Positions 1 to 8,711 of a stretch of DNA of 64,000 bases are shown piece by piece. The notes beneath the pieces are model-generated. The model was not told the origin of the DNA. It saw nothing but the letters and a program-made list of their open reading frames with translations, and made no database searches. The translations under genes were made by a program, and so were the position numbers. The stretch's first letter is position 1, and each line of letters begins with the position of its first letter. The stretch lies in assembly GCA_022799355.1 (NCBI GenBank), contig JAAWOG010000009.1, forward strand, positions 1 to 64,000. The letters run 5' to 3'. The DNA is from Lachnospiraceae bacterium. GTDB taxonomy: Bacteria > Bacillota > Clostridia > Lachnospirales > Lachnospiraceae.

Positions 1-141
1 GAGAAGGTATTTCTTTCTTATGGGGTATAGCAAAAAACTATATAATGTATTGGGGGGTTACAAGTAGTATAATAGCATACCACCCCTTTGTCCACAAGAC
101 TTAGATTTCACAAATATCACAAAAATCACTATGCAAATTTG

Positions 142-1956
142 TTAATATTGCACAAACAGTCCTTCAAATTCCTCTCTGCTGATCTTTTCCTTTTCCAACA
201 GCAGATTCGCGCAGCTATGCAGTACTTGCTCATGTTCCAGAATAATTTCCTTTGCCTTTTTATAACATTTATCGATGATTCCCTTTACTTCCTTATCAAT
301 CTCACCGGCTATATTCTCACTGTGACTCTTCGCATGCGCCAGATCCCTGCCGATGAAAACCTCGTCGTCATCGTCATCATAGCAGACCACACCGATGTTT
401 TCGGACATTCCGTACCTTGTAACCATCATGCGGGCTTCCTTTGTCGCTTTCCTGATATCCGAAGAAGCCCCTGTTGTGATATCGTCAAAGATAATCTCCT
501 CCGCAATGCGTCCGCCCAGAGATACCATGATATCCTGCTCCATCCGTCCTCTTGTCAGGAACATATCATCCTTATCCGGCAGCGGCATCGTATAGCCCGC
601 CGCACCCACTCCCGTAGGAATAATGGAAACCGTATAGACAGGCCCCACCTCCGGCAACACATGAAATAAGATAGCATGTCCCGCCTCATGGTACGCCGTG
701 ATCTTCTTTTCTTTATCGGAAATGATCTTACTCTTTTTCTCGGAACCGATACCCACTTTAATAAATGCTTTGTTGATATCACTCTGACAGATATACTTCC
801 GCTCCTGCCTTGCCGCGATGATGGCAGCCTCGTTCAAAAGATTTTCCAGATCGGCTCCCGTAAATCCCGCCGTGGTCTGGGCGATATGCTCCAGATTCAC
901 ATCATCTCCCAGGGGCTTATTTTTCGCATGTGTCTGCAAAATCTCTTTTCTGCCGCCCACATCAGGTCTTCCCACCACAATCTTCCGGTCAAATCTGCCC
1001 GGACGCAGGATCGCGGGATCCAGAATATCCACACGGTTTGTCGCTGCGATAACGATAACGCCCTCATTCACGCCGAATCCGTCCATCTCCACCAGAAGCT
1101 GGTTCAGCGTCTGCTCTCTCTCATCGTGTCCGCCGCCCATGCCCGTACCACGCTGCCTTGCCACCGCATCTATCTCATCGATAAAGACAATACAGGGTTC
1201 ATGCTTTTTCGCCTCGCTGAACAAATCCCTCACGCGGGATGCGCCCACGCCCACATACATCTCCACAAAATCCGAACCGGAAATGGAAAAAAACGGAACG
1301 CCCGCCTCGCCGGCAATGGCTTTTGCCAGAAGGGTTTTACCCGTTCCCGGAGGCCCCTCCAGCAGAACCCCCTTGGGAATCCTCGCCCCGACCTCTATGA
1401 ACTTGCCCGGATTTTTCAGAAACTGGACTATCTCCTCCAGATCTTCTTTCTCTTCCTTCAGCCCCGCAACGCCATCAAACGTGACGCTTTCATCTCCCAG
1501 AGACAGTCTTGCGCGGCTCTTTCCGAAATTCGCCATCCTTCCGGCGCCGCCCCCGCCTCTGTTCATAATGGTAATCACCACCATGACAACAAGCATGCTG
1601 ACGCCCAGCGGCAATATAACCGTCGTCAGAATGCCCTCCCCCTGTGCCTTCTTTATGACAGGGTATATTTTATGTTTTTTCAGCATCTCCTCCGCTTTTG
1701 CGATATCCGACACCTGCACGGTCATAAACCCGCCGTTCGTAAGCTGAAGCCTTACCGATCCGGTAGGGGGCGTCTGATCAGGCGTGATTTCAGCCCCTGC
1801 CACATGCCCGGAAGAAAGCACTTCTTCCATCGTCTGCATGGTGTACCCCGGGGCTCTGTCCTTAAACAGGCTGACTGCGGACAGCGCGCCGAGAAGTATC
1901 AGCAAAAGCAGCAAATACCCTGTCATTCCTTTGTTTGGTTTATTATTCTGGTCCAA
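142..1956 (-). CDS. ftsH: ATP-dependent zinc metalloprotease FtsH
   Basis: Membrane-anchored AAA+ protease that degrades misfolded or regulatory membrane and cytosolic proteins. The 604-residue protein has an N-terminal membrane helix (about 13-31), a short extracytoplasmic part, a second helix (about 110-131), an AAA domain with Walker A GPPGTGKT at 201-208 and Walker B FIDEID at 258-263, and the zinc-protease motif HEAGH at 423-427. A TTG start is chosen because AAAGGAG lies about ten bases upstream; the first ATG is ten codons further in. An acidic run (CYDDDDDE) in the protease domain is unusual. It is the last gene of the conserved tilS-hpt-ftsH order, 34 bp after hpt. Bases 1-141 beyond it hold AT-rich sequence with no gene I can support. 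Confidence 0.97.
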   Translation of the reverse strand: MDQNNKPNKGMTGYLLLLLILLGALSAVSLFKDRAPGYTMQTMEEVLSSGHVAGAEITPDQTPPTGSVRLQLTNGGFMTVQVSDIAKAEEMLKKHKIYPVIKKAQGEGILTTVILPLGVSMLVVMVVITIMNRGGGGAGRMANFGKSRARLSLGDESVTFDGVAGLKEEKEDLEEIVQFLKNPGKFIEVGARIPKGVLLEGPPGTGKTLLAKAIAGEAGVPFFSISGSDFVEMYVGVGASRVRDLFSEAKKHEPCIVFIDEIDAVARQRGTGMGGGHDEREQTLNQLLVEMDGFGVNEGVIVIAATNRVDILDPAILRPGRFDRKIVVGRPDVGGRKEILQTHAKNKPLGDDVNLEHIAQTTAGFTGADLENLLNEAAIIAARQERKYICQSDINKAFIKVGIGSEKKSKIISDKEKKITAYHEAGHAILFHVLPEVGPVYTVSIIPTGVGAAGYTMPLPDKDDMFLTRGRMEQDIMVSLGGRIAEEIIFDDITTGASSDIRKATKEARMMVTRYGMSENIGVVCYDDDDDEVFIGRDLAHAKSHSENIAGEIDKEVKGIIDKCYKKAKEIILEHEQVLHSCANLLLEKEKISREEFEGLFVQY

Positions 1957-1990
1957 TATTTATTACTCCTTTTTCTTTACTGGCGGGCGT

Positions 1991-2515
1991 TCAGTCAAAC
2001 TCCACCACGCCTATGTAAGGCAGATTTCTATATCTCTGGTCATAGTCTAACCCATAGCCTACGACAAACTCATCGGGAATCTGAAAACAGGTATAGTCCA
2101 CATGCACATCCACTACCCTTCTCTCCGGTTTATCAAGCAGTGTGCAGAGCTTAATGCTCTTTGGTCCCCTGTCTTTCAGCATATCCAGAAGATAGCTGAG
2201 CGTCCTCCCGGAATCCACGATATCCTCCACTACCAGCACATCCTTATCTTTCAAAGGCTCGTCCAGATCCTTCACAATCTTCACCACGCCGCTGGACTTC
2301 GTGGCGCTGCCATAACTGGAGACAGACATAAAATCGAGAGATACCGGTACCGTAATCCGCTTTGCCAGCTCACACATAAAAAAAGAGCCGCCCTTCAGCA
2401 CACAAATAAGATGTACCTGTTTTCCTTCATAATCTCTGCTGATCTGATCACCGATCTCCTGAATCCGCCTGTCAACATCTTCTTCCTTCAGTAAAACCCT
2501 TACATGTTCCGCCAT
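1991..2515 (-). CDS. hpt: Hypoxanthine phosphoribosyltransferase
   Basis: Purine salvage enzyme joining hypoxanthine (or guanine) to PRPP to give IMP (GMP) in the cytoplasm. The 174-residue length is normal. The PRPP-binding loop VLVVEDIVDSGRTL lies at about 93-106 and the KGG loop at 41-43. The gene sits between tilS and ftsH, the order seen across Bacillota, and is probably co-transcribed with them. The ATG start is supported by a GGAG-type ribosome site just upstream. Confidence 0.96.
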   Translation of the reverse strand: MAEHVRVLLKEEDVDRRIQEIGDQISRDYEGKQVHLICVLKGGSFFMCELAKRITVPVSLDFMSVSSYGSATKSSGVVKIVKDLDEPLKDKDVLVVEDIVDSGRTLSYLLDMLKDRGPKSIKLCTLLDKPERRVVDVHVDYTCFQIPDEFVVGYGLDYDQRYRNLPYIGVVEFD

Positions 2516-2564
2516 GTTTTCTCCTCCGTTGCTATTTCCCCGCCTGTCCGTGGGATTTTTTCCG

Positions 2565-4049
2565 TTACTTACTCTTCCCGCATATCCGTATCTGCAGGAT
2601 ACTTTTCGTCCGCTCCGTCACTTTATAGCGGCTGCTCATCCTCCCTCCGGGTACCCACATCACGTGGGATGCGTCCGCAAAAAGCCAGACACTGTCTCTG
2701 TCGGAAGCCGGAATTTTAGCCTCTATCATATAACGGCGAAGACTCTTATGGTTCATTTCTCCGTTTATCGTCAGATAGTCCCCGCTTTCTCTGTGTCTGA
2801 CGCAAAACGATGTCTCTATTTTATCATAATCAAACCATTTCGTATACGTTTTTTGCGGAATACATTCCATGATTTCCGAAATATCCGAAACCCCAAGGTG
2901 CTCTTTTACCGCCGTCCTGTCACAAAGATCAATCCGCTCCGCCTTAAATTCCGGACACGCCTCTCCTGTCAGGAAACCGCCGTACTCCGCACAGGCCTCT
3001 GCCGCCGGCGCTCCCTGCCGCCCTTTTACTCTTTCCCCGCTCTTTTGGTAAAAGATCAGATTCCCATAAGACTTCCCGATCCCCACGCCGCCCGGCAGAT
3101 TAAGTTCACCGTTTCCCTGCTTTTGCATCAGTTTCAGAACAGCCTCAACATGCACTGCCCCAATATCCTTCCGCGCCGGCAGCAATTTCTCCAGCCCGTA
3201 CAAAACAAGCTGTTTCTGCAGAAAAATATCCTCCTGCCGCAGCCTCTCAATGTCAAAAACTAACGCGTCTTTTCGTTCCGCAGCTATTTTGTCATATGCC
3301 GCTTTGACCTGCCTCTCAATAAACCGTTCCGCTTCCCGCACAATCTTTGCCGTATTTCCGATATGGGCTGCCGCTCCATGACTGATCCCCTCCTCCGCCC
3401 AGGGCAGAATCCGATGACGTATCTTATTCCTGCTGTAGTCTGTCAGCAGGTTGGTATTATCTTCACACCAGGATATCCCCTTTTCCATCAAATAGGATTC
3501 TATCTCTTTTCTGGAAAGACAGAGTATCGGCCGGATAATATTGCCCCTCTCCGGCAAAATCCCCCGCAATCCCGAAAGCCCGCAGCCTCTGAAAAGCTGA
3601 AACAGCACAGTTTCCGCCTGATCGTCTTCATGGTGGGCGGTGGCTGTTTTAAATCGATTTGGACAATCCCGCCCGGCGTTTTCCTCTGTTTTCCAGTCTT
3701 CCAGACACTTTCCGAAATCCTCATATCGCAGAAGCCTTCCCGCCTCTTCCTCACTGAATCCCCGGCTTTTTGCATATCCCGGTACATCCTCCCGAAAAAT
3801 ACGGCAGGGCACTTTCTCCCTCGCACAAAGTTCTTTCACGTAAGAGACATCCTCCTCCGCCTCAGGACGAATGCCGTGATGGACATGTGCCGCCCGCAGT
3901 GCAAACCCAAACTCTTCCCGAAGCCCAAGAAGCAGATAAAACAGGCAGACAGAATCCGCTCCTCCGGAAAGCCCAAGAAGAATCCTGTCCCCTTGCCGGA
4001 TCAGGTCCTCTTCTTTTATATAATTTTTTACTTTTTCCTCGATATTCAT
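2565..4049 (-). CDS. tilS: tRNA(Ile)-lysidine synthase
   Basis: ATP-dependent enzyme that attaches lysine to C34 of the CAU-anticodon tRNA-Ile, changing it from a methionine to an isoleucine reader. The protein is 494 residues, the normal size for the three-domain form. The PP-loop motif SGGADS is at 28-33, followed by the N-type ATP pyrophosphatase fold with the HVHHG and HHEDDQAET motifs; the C-terminal TilS_C domain fills roughly the last 90 residues (from about RHRESGDYL). It lies 49 bp before hpt and 42 bp after spoIIE. The ribosome site is weak (AAGAG), so expression may be coupled to upstream genes. Confidence 0.95.
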   Translation of the reverse strand: MNIEEKVKNYIKEEDLIRQGDRILLGLSGGADSVCLFYLLLGLREEFGFALRAAHVHHGIRPEAEEDVSYVKELCAREKVPCRIFREDVPGYAKSRGFSEEEAGRLLRYEDFGKCLEDWKTEENAGRDCPNRFKTATAHHEDDQAETVLFQLFRGCGLSGLRGILPERGNIIRPILCLSRKEIESYLMEKGISWCEDNTNLLTDYSRNKIRHRILPWAEEGISHGAAAHIGNTAKIVREAERFIERQVKAAYDKIAAERKDALVFDIERLRQEDIFLQKQLVLYGLEKLLPARKDIGAVHVEAVLKLMQKQGNGELNLPGGVGIGKSYGNLIFYQKSGERVKGRQGAPAAEACAEYGGFLTGEACPEFKAERIDLCDRTAVKEHLGVSDISEIMECIPQKTYTKWFDYDKIETSFCVRHRESGDYLTINGEMNHKSLRRYMIEAKIPASDRDSVWLFADASHVMWVPGGRMSSRYKVTERTKSILQIRICGKSK

Positions 4050-4091
4050 CTCTTAACTGTAGCGGAAATACACTAAAAAAGCAAGTCCTTC

Positions 4092-5267
4092 CTACCTTGT
4101 TCTCTCCCAGAATCCGGTCACAAGCACCGTCATATCATCCCGCACCTCCCCTTTGCACTGGCGCAGTACATAACCGAGAATATCATTTGCCAGTTCGCTT
4201 GGATTTCTGCTCTGAAATCTGCTGATGATCTCCGGCAGCGCCGCCTCTCCTATGCCCTGGTTCATGGCATCCACCACGCCGTCGGAAAGCAGAACAATAT
4301 AATCACCGTCCTCCAGATACCTTGTCACAGACTCGCTCTCCGGCTCCTCCACCAGTCCCAGCGGAAGGTTCCGGGAAGAGATCTGTTCCACAAGATTATC
4401 CCTCTTTAAGTAGGAAGGCGCCGCTCCCACCTTGCAGAAATGGCAAAGCCCCTGATACAGATCGATATTACAGCAGTCTATGGTAGAAGTATTATGCTCT
4501 GTCTCCCCGGTCAGAAGAACGCCGTTGACCAGCCGCATGGCTGCCTTCATGGAAAATCCCGCCTCCAAAAAACGCTGCATCAGATCCACCACCATGGAAC
4601 TGCACTTTAACGCTTTATCGCCGGAACCCATACCATCGGAAAGCAGCAGCGCCACGTTACCCTCTCCGTACTCAAAGCATTCGAAACAGTCCCCCGAAAC
4701 AGCCTCCGACTGCTTGATCGCCTTCGCCGTACCGGTCAGCACATGATAAGAAGGTTCTTCCTGAAACACATAGGTCCCCCATTCCGGCGATAAAAAAAAG
4801 GGACAGTTCCTGTGCGGCACAAGCCGCATATCCAGCAGTACGGACAATAACCCTGCCACATCCTCGGAGGTAATACCGGAGGCCTTTGCCGTTCTCATCT
4901 GAATACTGTACTCTCTGTGCCCATCGCCCGCCCGTATGTAAAAAAGATCTCCCACCAGTATACCTTCCGTTTTCATCTCCCGCACAAGCTGACGATATTT
5001 TTTTTCACTGATTTTTTCCAGGCTTCTCTCCTGCCTGGCTATATCGGAAAGCATCCGGGACATTTCCTGCAGTTGTCCGGCAAAAATGGATCTCTGCTCT
5101 GAAAGCTGCCTCTCCCACAGGATAACCTGCCTTGTGCCTTCTTCCTCCAATACCTTCTCACTTTCCTCCGCCGTCCTGAAATGCTGAAAGGAATCCGCCA
5201 GTTCCTGAAACGAATCCGCATACTCCAACAGTCTCTGTCTCTCGTAATCCTGTATATTGGTCTCCAT
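4092..5267 (-). CDS. spoIIE: SpoIIE-type PP2C serine phosphatase lacking the membrane domain
   Basis: Likely the phosphatase that dephosphorylates SpoIIAA and so activates sigma F in the forespore. The 391-residue protein contains a coiled-coil-rich N-terminal part (about 1-100), a linker domain, and a PP2C domain with metal-binding aspartates in LLSDGMGSGD (near 210) and LLSDGVVDAM (near 328) and a final RDDMTV. Classical SpoIIE is about 800 residues with ten N-terminal membrane helices; none are present here and the 200 bp upstream is not coding. ATG at 5267 is preferred over GTG at 5276 because AAAGGAG sits eight bases before it. Position between divIC and tilS matches the spoIIE locus of spore-formers, so I call it spoIIE despite the missing part. 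Confidence 0.85.
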   Translation of the reverse strand: METNIQDYERQRLLEYADSFQELADSFQHFRTAEESEKVLEEEGTRQVILWERQLSEQRSIFAGQLQEMSRMLSDIARQERSLEKISEKKYRQLVREMKTEGILVGDLFYIRAGDGHREYSIQMRTAKASGITSEDVAGLLSVLLDMRLVPHRNCPFFLSPEWGTYVFQEEPSYHVLTGTAKAIKQSEAVSGDCFECFEYGEGNVALLLSDGMGSGDKALKCSSMVVDLMQRFLEAGFSMKAAMRLVNGVLLTGETEHNTSTIDCCNIDLYQGLCHFCKVGAAPSYLKRDNLVEQISSRNLPLGLVEEPESESVTRYLEDGDYIVLLSDGVVDAMNQGIGEAALPEIISRFQSRNPSELANDILGYVLRQCKGEVRDDMTVLVTGFWERTR

Positions 5268-5342
5268 AATCCTCACTCCTTTTGTTTTTAGTTCCGCAGA
5301 TATTCGGTGTGATGATTATAGGCAGATGTAAAGCACGATGTT

Positions 5343-5381
5343 TGTCAAAATCGCACCCGTAATTGCGAATTTTTTCCGACA
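5343..5381 (-). promoter_or_regulatory. Possible Spo0A boxes upstream of spoIIE
   Basis: Read on the + strand, TGTCAAA at 5343-5349, and read on the minus strand, TGTCGGA at 5375-5381, each differ by one base from the 0A box TGTCGAA. They lie about 75 and 110 bp before the spoIIE start. spoIIE is a Spo0A target in Bacillus, so the location makes sense, but seven-base near matches are common by chance. Confidence 0.3.
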
Positions 5382-5454
5382 AAAACCGCACCGAAACTTC
5401 TTACGGACAATTATCAGGACAGTTCCTGAGTGCTTTTTATTCAGAACACGCATC

Positions 5455-5482
5455 AAAAAAGCTGCCTGTTTCCAGACAGCTT
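5455..5482 (-). terminator. Rho-independent terminator after divIC
   Basis: On the minus strand an eight-pair stem (one G-T pair, extended by two A-T pairs) with a four-base loop is followed directly by six T residues. It overlaps the divIC stop codon and separates the hup-to-divIC cluster from spoIIE. Confidence 0.85.
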
Positions 5483-5792
5483 ACTCTCCCTCCGTTTTAA
5501 AAACAATCTCATCTTCATACACAAGCCCTAACTTTTCTTTCGCCACATCTTCAATATATTTCTGAGTCTGCGTATATTTCTCATACTCCTCTATTTCCTT
5601 CGCCCTCGCCTCTTCCTTATCTATCTTTTCCTGCAGTTCCTGCTGTTTCTCCGCATAAGCGGCCTGTTTTTCCTTTAATTCACTCTTTCTGATATTTACT
5701 GCCAGAATCAGCATAAGCAGTACAAGCGTGACAAGCATCATGGCAAATTTATTCTGTTTTCTCTTCTGATACGCCGCTCTTCTACGTGCCAT
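5481..5792 (-). CDS. divIC: Septum formation initiator, DivIC/FtsL family
   Basis: Small bitopic division protein of 103 residues. A basic N-terminus is followed by one membrane helix (about 16-33) and an extracytoplasmic coiled coil rich in K, E and Q (about 34-75), then a conserved short tail. This architecture and the yabP-yabQ-divIC order identify it as DivIC, which joins FtsL and DivIB in the divisome. It lies 20 bp after yabQ and ends in a terminator that overlaps its stop codon. Confidence 0.92.
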   Translation of the reverse strand: MARRRAAYQKRKQNKFAMMLVTLVLLMLILAVNIRKSELKEKQAAYAEKQQELQEKIDKEEARAKEIEEYEKYTQTQKYIEDVAKEKLGLVYEDEIVFKTEGE

Positions 5793-5812
5793 CCTGCTGA
5801 TCCCCCTTTCCG

Positions 5813-6325
5813 TCAGTGTTTATATAACAATATTCTAATCATTTTCCGAAGCACCGTCAACTTCTTTTTTAATATCCTGTATACCGCCCGGCATTTTCTG
5901 CCGCAGAGATCTCTCAGCGCATATAATTTTGATACCGCCGCCCTCCTTGGCTTCTCTAAAACCCTTTCCGCCTTCTTTCCGGCTTTTCCCGCCGCCTTAA
6001 AGGCTCCCTGCTTTGTTTTGTTCAGCAGTCCGGAACTGTACTTTACAAATAATGCGCCCACGGAAACCGTATAGAGAAAAATTCCGGCACAGACACCCAG
6101 TATCGTATAAAACCGCAGGCTGCCATTGTGATATTCATACAGCATCAGAAAGGCTTTCACCCCTACCCAGAGCCAGTACACAAAATCCTCAAAAGCCATT
6201 GCCAGCCTGTTATGGCCTACCACTCTCCTGAAAATACGAAGCAGGTCATAGGCAAAGGCTATCTCGATCCCAAAGTAAGCGGCATACAGAAACAGCACAA
6301 ACTCCGTAGTCACCAGTTCACTCAT
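5813..6325 (-). CDS. yabQ: Spore cortex biosynthesis protein YabQ
   Basis: Membrane protein of 170 residues with three predicted membrane helices in its first half and a basic, probably cytosolic C-terminal tail. YabQ is needed for spore cortex formation and localises to the forespore outer membrane in Bacillus. Identification rests on the hydrophobic pattern, on conserved residues around FEDFVYWL, and on its place between yabP and divIC. A good ribosome site (AAGGGGAAGG) precedes the ATG. Twenty-one bases separate it from yabP. Confidence 0.88.
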   Translation of the reverse strand: MSELVTTEFVLFLYAAYFGIEIAFAYDLLRIFRRVVGHNRLAMAFEDFVYWLWVGVKAFLMLYEYHNGSLRFYTILGVCAGIFLYTVSVGALFVKYSSGLLNKTKQGAFKAAGKAGKKAERVLEKPRRAAVSKLYALRDLCGRKCRAVYRILKKKLTVLRKMIRILLYKH

Positions 6326-6346
6326 AACAGCCTTCCCCTTTTTCCT

Positions 6347-6679
6347 TTATTGAAACAGCCTTGAGAAAAAGGATTCCGTTTTCTCTCTGGCGCCGGATGT
6401 ATCGGAGTAGGTCAGCGAGTCCACACTGCCATCCACATCAACCTCCCCCTTATCCAGGGAAAGCCTGCTGACATGAAGTTCAGAACCCTTTATCATCAGC
6501 ATACCCTGTTCCGTCTCCAGTAAAACCTCATTGATATCAAAGGAAAGCACATCATTTACGCCTGTGATTGTGCATGTCTTTCTGCCGGACAGCACAATTT
6601 TATGCGTCCGTAACTGCGATCTGCCGTAGCTGCTGCCATGAACGCTTCCGTTATTATAGCTGCTGCTTAAATCTTCCAT
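6347..6679 (-). CDS. yabP: Sporulation protein YabP
   Basis: Protein of 110 residues of the YabP/YqfC family: after a variable N-terminus come the typical beta-rich segments around HKIVLSGRKTCTITGV and the GMLMIKGSELHV strand. YabP is made in the mother cell under sigma E in Bacillus and is associated with coat/cortex assembly. It forms a close pair with yabQ. The 136 bp before it (to rqcP) may hold its own sporulation promoter, but I could not identify one with confidence. Confidence 0.88.
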   Translation of the reverse strand: MEDLSSSYNNGSVHGSSYGRSQLRTHKIVLSGRKTCTITGVNDVLSFDINEVLLETEQGMLMIKGSELHVSRLSLDKGEVDVDGSVDSLTYSDTSGAREKTESFFSRLFQ

Positions 6680-6815
6680 CCCGTCCCTCCCTGATTTTTT
6701 CGATATGATGTCAAAGAAATCAAAAGTCTGCTTCGCAGCCGCCTGATCTCCCTATGACATAATATATGAACGGGACGTCCATCTGATTCCAAAATATTAC
6801 AGGTTTTAAAAAACC

Positions 6816-7055
6816 TTATAAATAGCGGTACATCTCCTTAGCCTCTTCCTTCCGCACCACCTCCGATACGTCCAGCACCTCAACCTTTACTTCCTTGGCG
6901 CCGAACCGGATCGTTATAATATCCCCCGTCTTTACGGCCGTGCCGGCCTTCGCCTGTTTATCGTTGATCAGCACCCTCCCCGCATCGCAGGCCTCATTTG
7001 CCACCGTACGCCTTTTAATCAGGCGCGATACCTTTAAATATTTATCTAACCTCAT
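6816..7055 (-). CDS. rqcP: S4-domain RNA-binding protein, RqcP/YabO-like
   Basis: Seventy-nine-residue single S4 domain protein (MRLDKYLKVSRL at the start, then the alpha-L motif around DAGRVLINDKQA). The family binds 50S-peptidyl-tRNA and helps RqcH make alanine tails during ribosome quality control. An open frame extends 32 codons upstream, but ATG at 7055 fits the family length and has an AAAGGA ribosome site. It lies between yabP and hup, the usual Bacillota context. Confidence 0.9.
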   Translation of the reverse strand: MRLDKYLKVSRLIKRRTVANEACDAGRVLINDKQAKAGTAVKTGDIITIRFGAKEVKVEVLDVSEVVRKEEAKEMYRYL

Positions 7056-7172
7056 ACCATTTCCCATCCTTTCAGATATAAATACCCTGAGAATACTTAA
7101 AAACTTCCTTTTGCATCGAGAAAGCCCGGACAGCGCTGCCCGGGCTTTCACTCTATAGTCTTCTTCGGCAAT

Positions 7173-7448
7173 TTATGCGTTCAGCATATCCTTTAATGCC
7201 TTACCTGCTTTGAACTTAGGTGCTTTAGATGCAGCGATCTGCATAACTTCGCCGCTCTGAGGGTTGCGGCCTTCTCTTGCGGCTCTCTCAGATACTTCAA
7301 AAGTACCAAAGCCTACAAGCTGAACCTTCCCACCTTTTTTCAATTCATCAGCAACTACATCTGTGAAAGCCTTCAATGCTTTTTCAGCGTCCTTTTTAGA
7401 AATTTCAGCCTGATCAGCAATTGCTGCAACTAACTCCATTTTGTTCAT
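7173..7448 (-). CDS. hup: HU family DNA-binding protein
   Basis: Histone-like nucleoid protein of 91 residues, a normal length. The sequence carries the family hallmarks: helical N-terminus, GFGTFEVSERAAREGRNPQSGE at the start of the DNA-binding arm and PKFKAGKALKD at the end. The start has a strong AGGAGG site and the gene is preceded by a near-consensus promoter (7535-7563), consistent with high expression. It is the first gene of the hup-rqcP-yabP-yabQ-divIC cluster. Confidence 0.97.
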   Translation of the reverse strand: MNKMELVAAIADQAEISKKDAEKALKAFTDVVADELKKGGKVQLVGFGTFEVSERAAREGRNPQSGEVMQIAASKAPKFKAGKALKDMLNA

Positions 7449-7534
7449 GTTGTATCCTCCTATATAACTCCTCTTGATTTCTAAACTTTCTCCCGGAAAA
7501 TTTAATATGATCCCGAAAAAGCAGTCTCTACATA

Positions 7535-7563
7535 TTTATAGAGGTTTTTGCCCTGTTTGTCAA
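7535..7563 (-). promoter_or_regulatory. Sigma-A promoter of hup
   Basis: Minus-strand TTGACA (7558-7563), 17-base spacer, TATAAA (7535-7540). This is a near-perfect vegetative promoter about 90 bp before the hup start. Confidence 0.85.
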
Positions 7564-7636
7564 GGATTTTATGGATTTTTTACGTTTTCCAAACCGATAA
7601 AATCCTTTCACCGCCTTATTTTTACCGGACATAGTA

Positions 7637-7662
7637 AGGACCTGCCATAAAAAGCAGGTCCT
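7637..7662 (-). terminator. Stem-loop after the ytf importer operon
   Basis: A perfect nine-pair stem (AGGACCTGC/GCAGGTCCT) with an eight-base loop lies 30 bp after yjfF. The tail is not T-rich on either strand, so it may be a weak or Rho-assisted terminator or a 3'-end stabiliser. Confidence 0.55.
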
Positions 7663-7691
7663 CACAGGAAAATAATGTTATGCTGCCGCTC

Positions 7692-8711
7692 TTATGCTTT
7701 CTTGCTTTCTTTGATTTTGGCAAAAACCGCCTGCAGAAGAATAAAGAAACATAACAGGATAGCCGTAATAATGTTTGCCCAGGAACTTACCAGCTTACCG
7801 TTGGTCTTTACCAGGGTTGATATCGTGCCGTTGATCAGCACGCCTACCAGCGAGCCAAGCACATTGCCCACGCCGCCTGTCAAAAGCGTTCCGCCGATGA
7901 CCGAGGAAGAAATGGCATCCATTTCCAGCCCCGTCGCCTGGGTTGTCGTACCGCACATGGTATTCAGGCAGTAGCAGATACCGCCGATGGATGTCAGGAA
8001 GCTGCTCAGTGTATAGGTCAGCAGTTTTGTCCTGCGCACGTTCAGCCCCATCAGCGTTGCCGATACCTGGTTGCCGCCCACCGCATAGATGCTTCTGCCG
8101 AACTTCGTATATTTCAGCATCAGATAGACCAAAACAACAACAAGCAATGCCACCACAACCGTCGGGCGGATAAACGGAACCTGATAGATTCCCTTCTTGT
8201 TTTCATAACCGCCAAAGGGTATACTGATCTTCGCGCCGGAAATCGCCGTAAACAGTTTATCCGAAACGATACTAACCTGGTCCTTACAGATCACCGCCGT
8301 CATACCTCTGGCAAAGAACATGCCCGCCATGGTCACAATAAACGGCTGAATCTCCAGGTATGCCACACAAAATCCCTGCACCAGTCCGAACACAACGCCG
8401 ATCACCAGAACCATCACCATCAGCACCGGGCTCTTCATGCCCCAGGTCTCCATACCCACCGCCAAAAACATACAGTCCATGGCGATCAGGGAGCCTACCG
8501 AAATGTCAATACCGCCTGTCAGCATCACACAGGTCATGCCCGCCGCAACGGCGATCAGCCCCGCATTGTTGATCAGGACATTTAAAAATGTCTGAAAATG
8601 GGTGAACCCCTTATCCGCATAAATGATACAGCCGCCCAGATACATCAGCACAAACAGGATCACAGTAATAGCTAGTAATATGTTATTTCCACCGATTTTT
8701 AATTTTTTCAT
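7692..8711 (-). CDS. yjfF: Sugar ABC transporter permease, YjfF type
   Basis: Inner-membrane permease of the ribose/galactofuranose (CUT2, BPD_transp_2) family, 339 residues with about nine membrane helices. The conserved loop GLNVRRTKLLTYTLSS near the middle is the coupling region facing the ATPase. Its start overlaps the stop of the preceding permease by four bases (ATGA), so the two are translationally coupled and probably form a heterodimer. Assignment to YjfF follows from the YtfQ-like binding protein and the ytfQ-ytfR-ytfT-yjfF order; the exact sugar is inferred. Confidence 0.85.
   Translation of the reverse strand: MKKLKIGGNNILLAITVILFVLMYLGGCIIYADKGFTHFQTFLNVLINNAGLIAVAAGMTCVMLTGGIDISVGSLIAMDCMFLAVGMETWGMKSPVLMVMVLVIGVVFGLVQGFCVAYLEIQPFIVTMAGMFFARGMTAVICKDQVSIVSDKLFTAISGAKISIPFGGYENKKGIYQVPFIRPTVVVALLVVVLVYLMLKYTKFGRSIYAVGGNQVSATLMGLNVRRTKLLTYTLSSFLTSIGGICYCLNTMCGTTTQATGLEMDAISSSVIGGTLLTGGVGNVLGSLVGVLINGTISTLVKTNGKLVSSWANIITAILLCFFILLQAVFAKIKESKKA

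Noticed and set aside
88-669. 193-codon open frame on the + strand
   Set aside because: Antisense to the ftsH protease domain, no recognisable protein features.
676-2154. 492-codon open frame on the + strand
   Set aside because: Lies antisense to ftsH and hpt, both certain genes; no ribosome site and a composition typical of antisense shadow.
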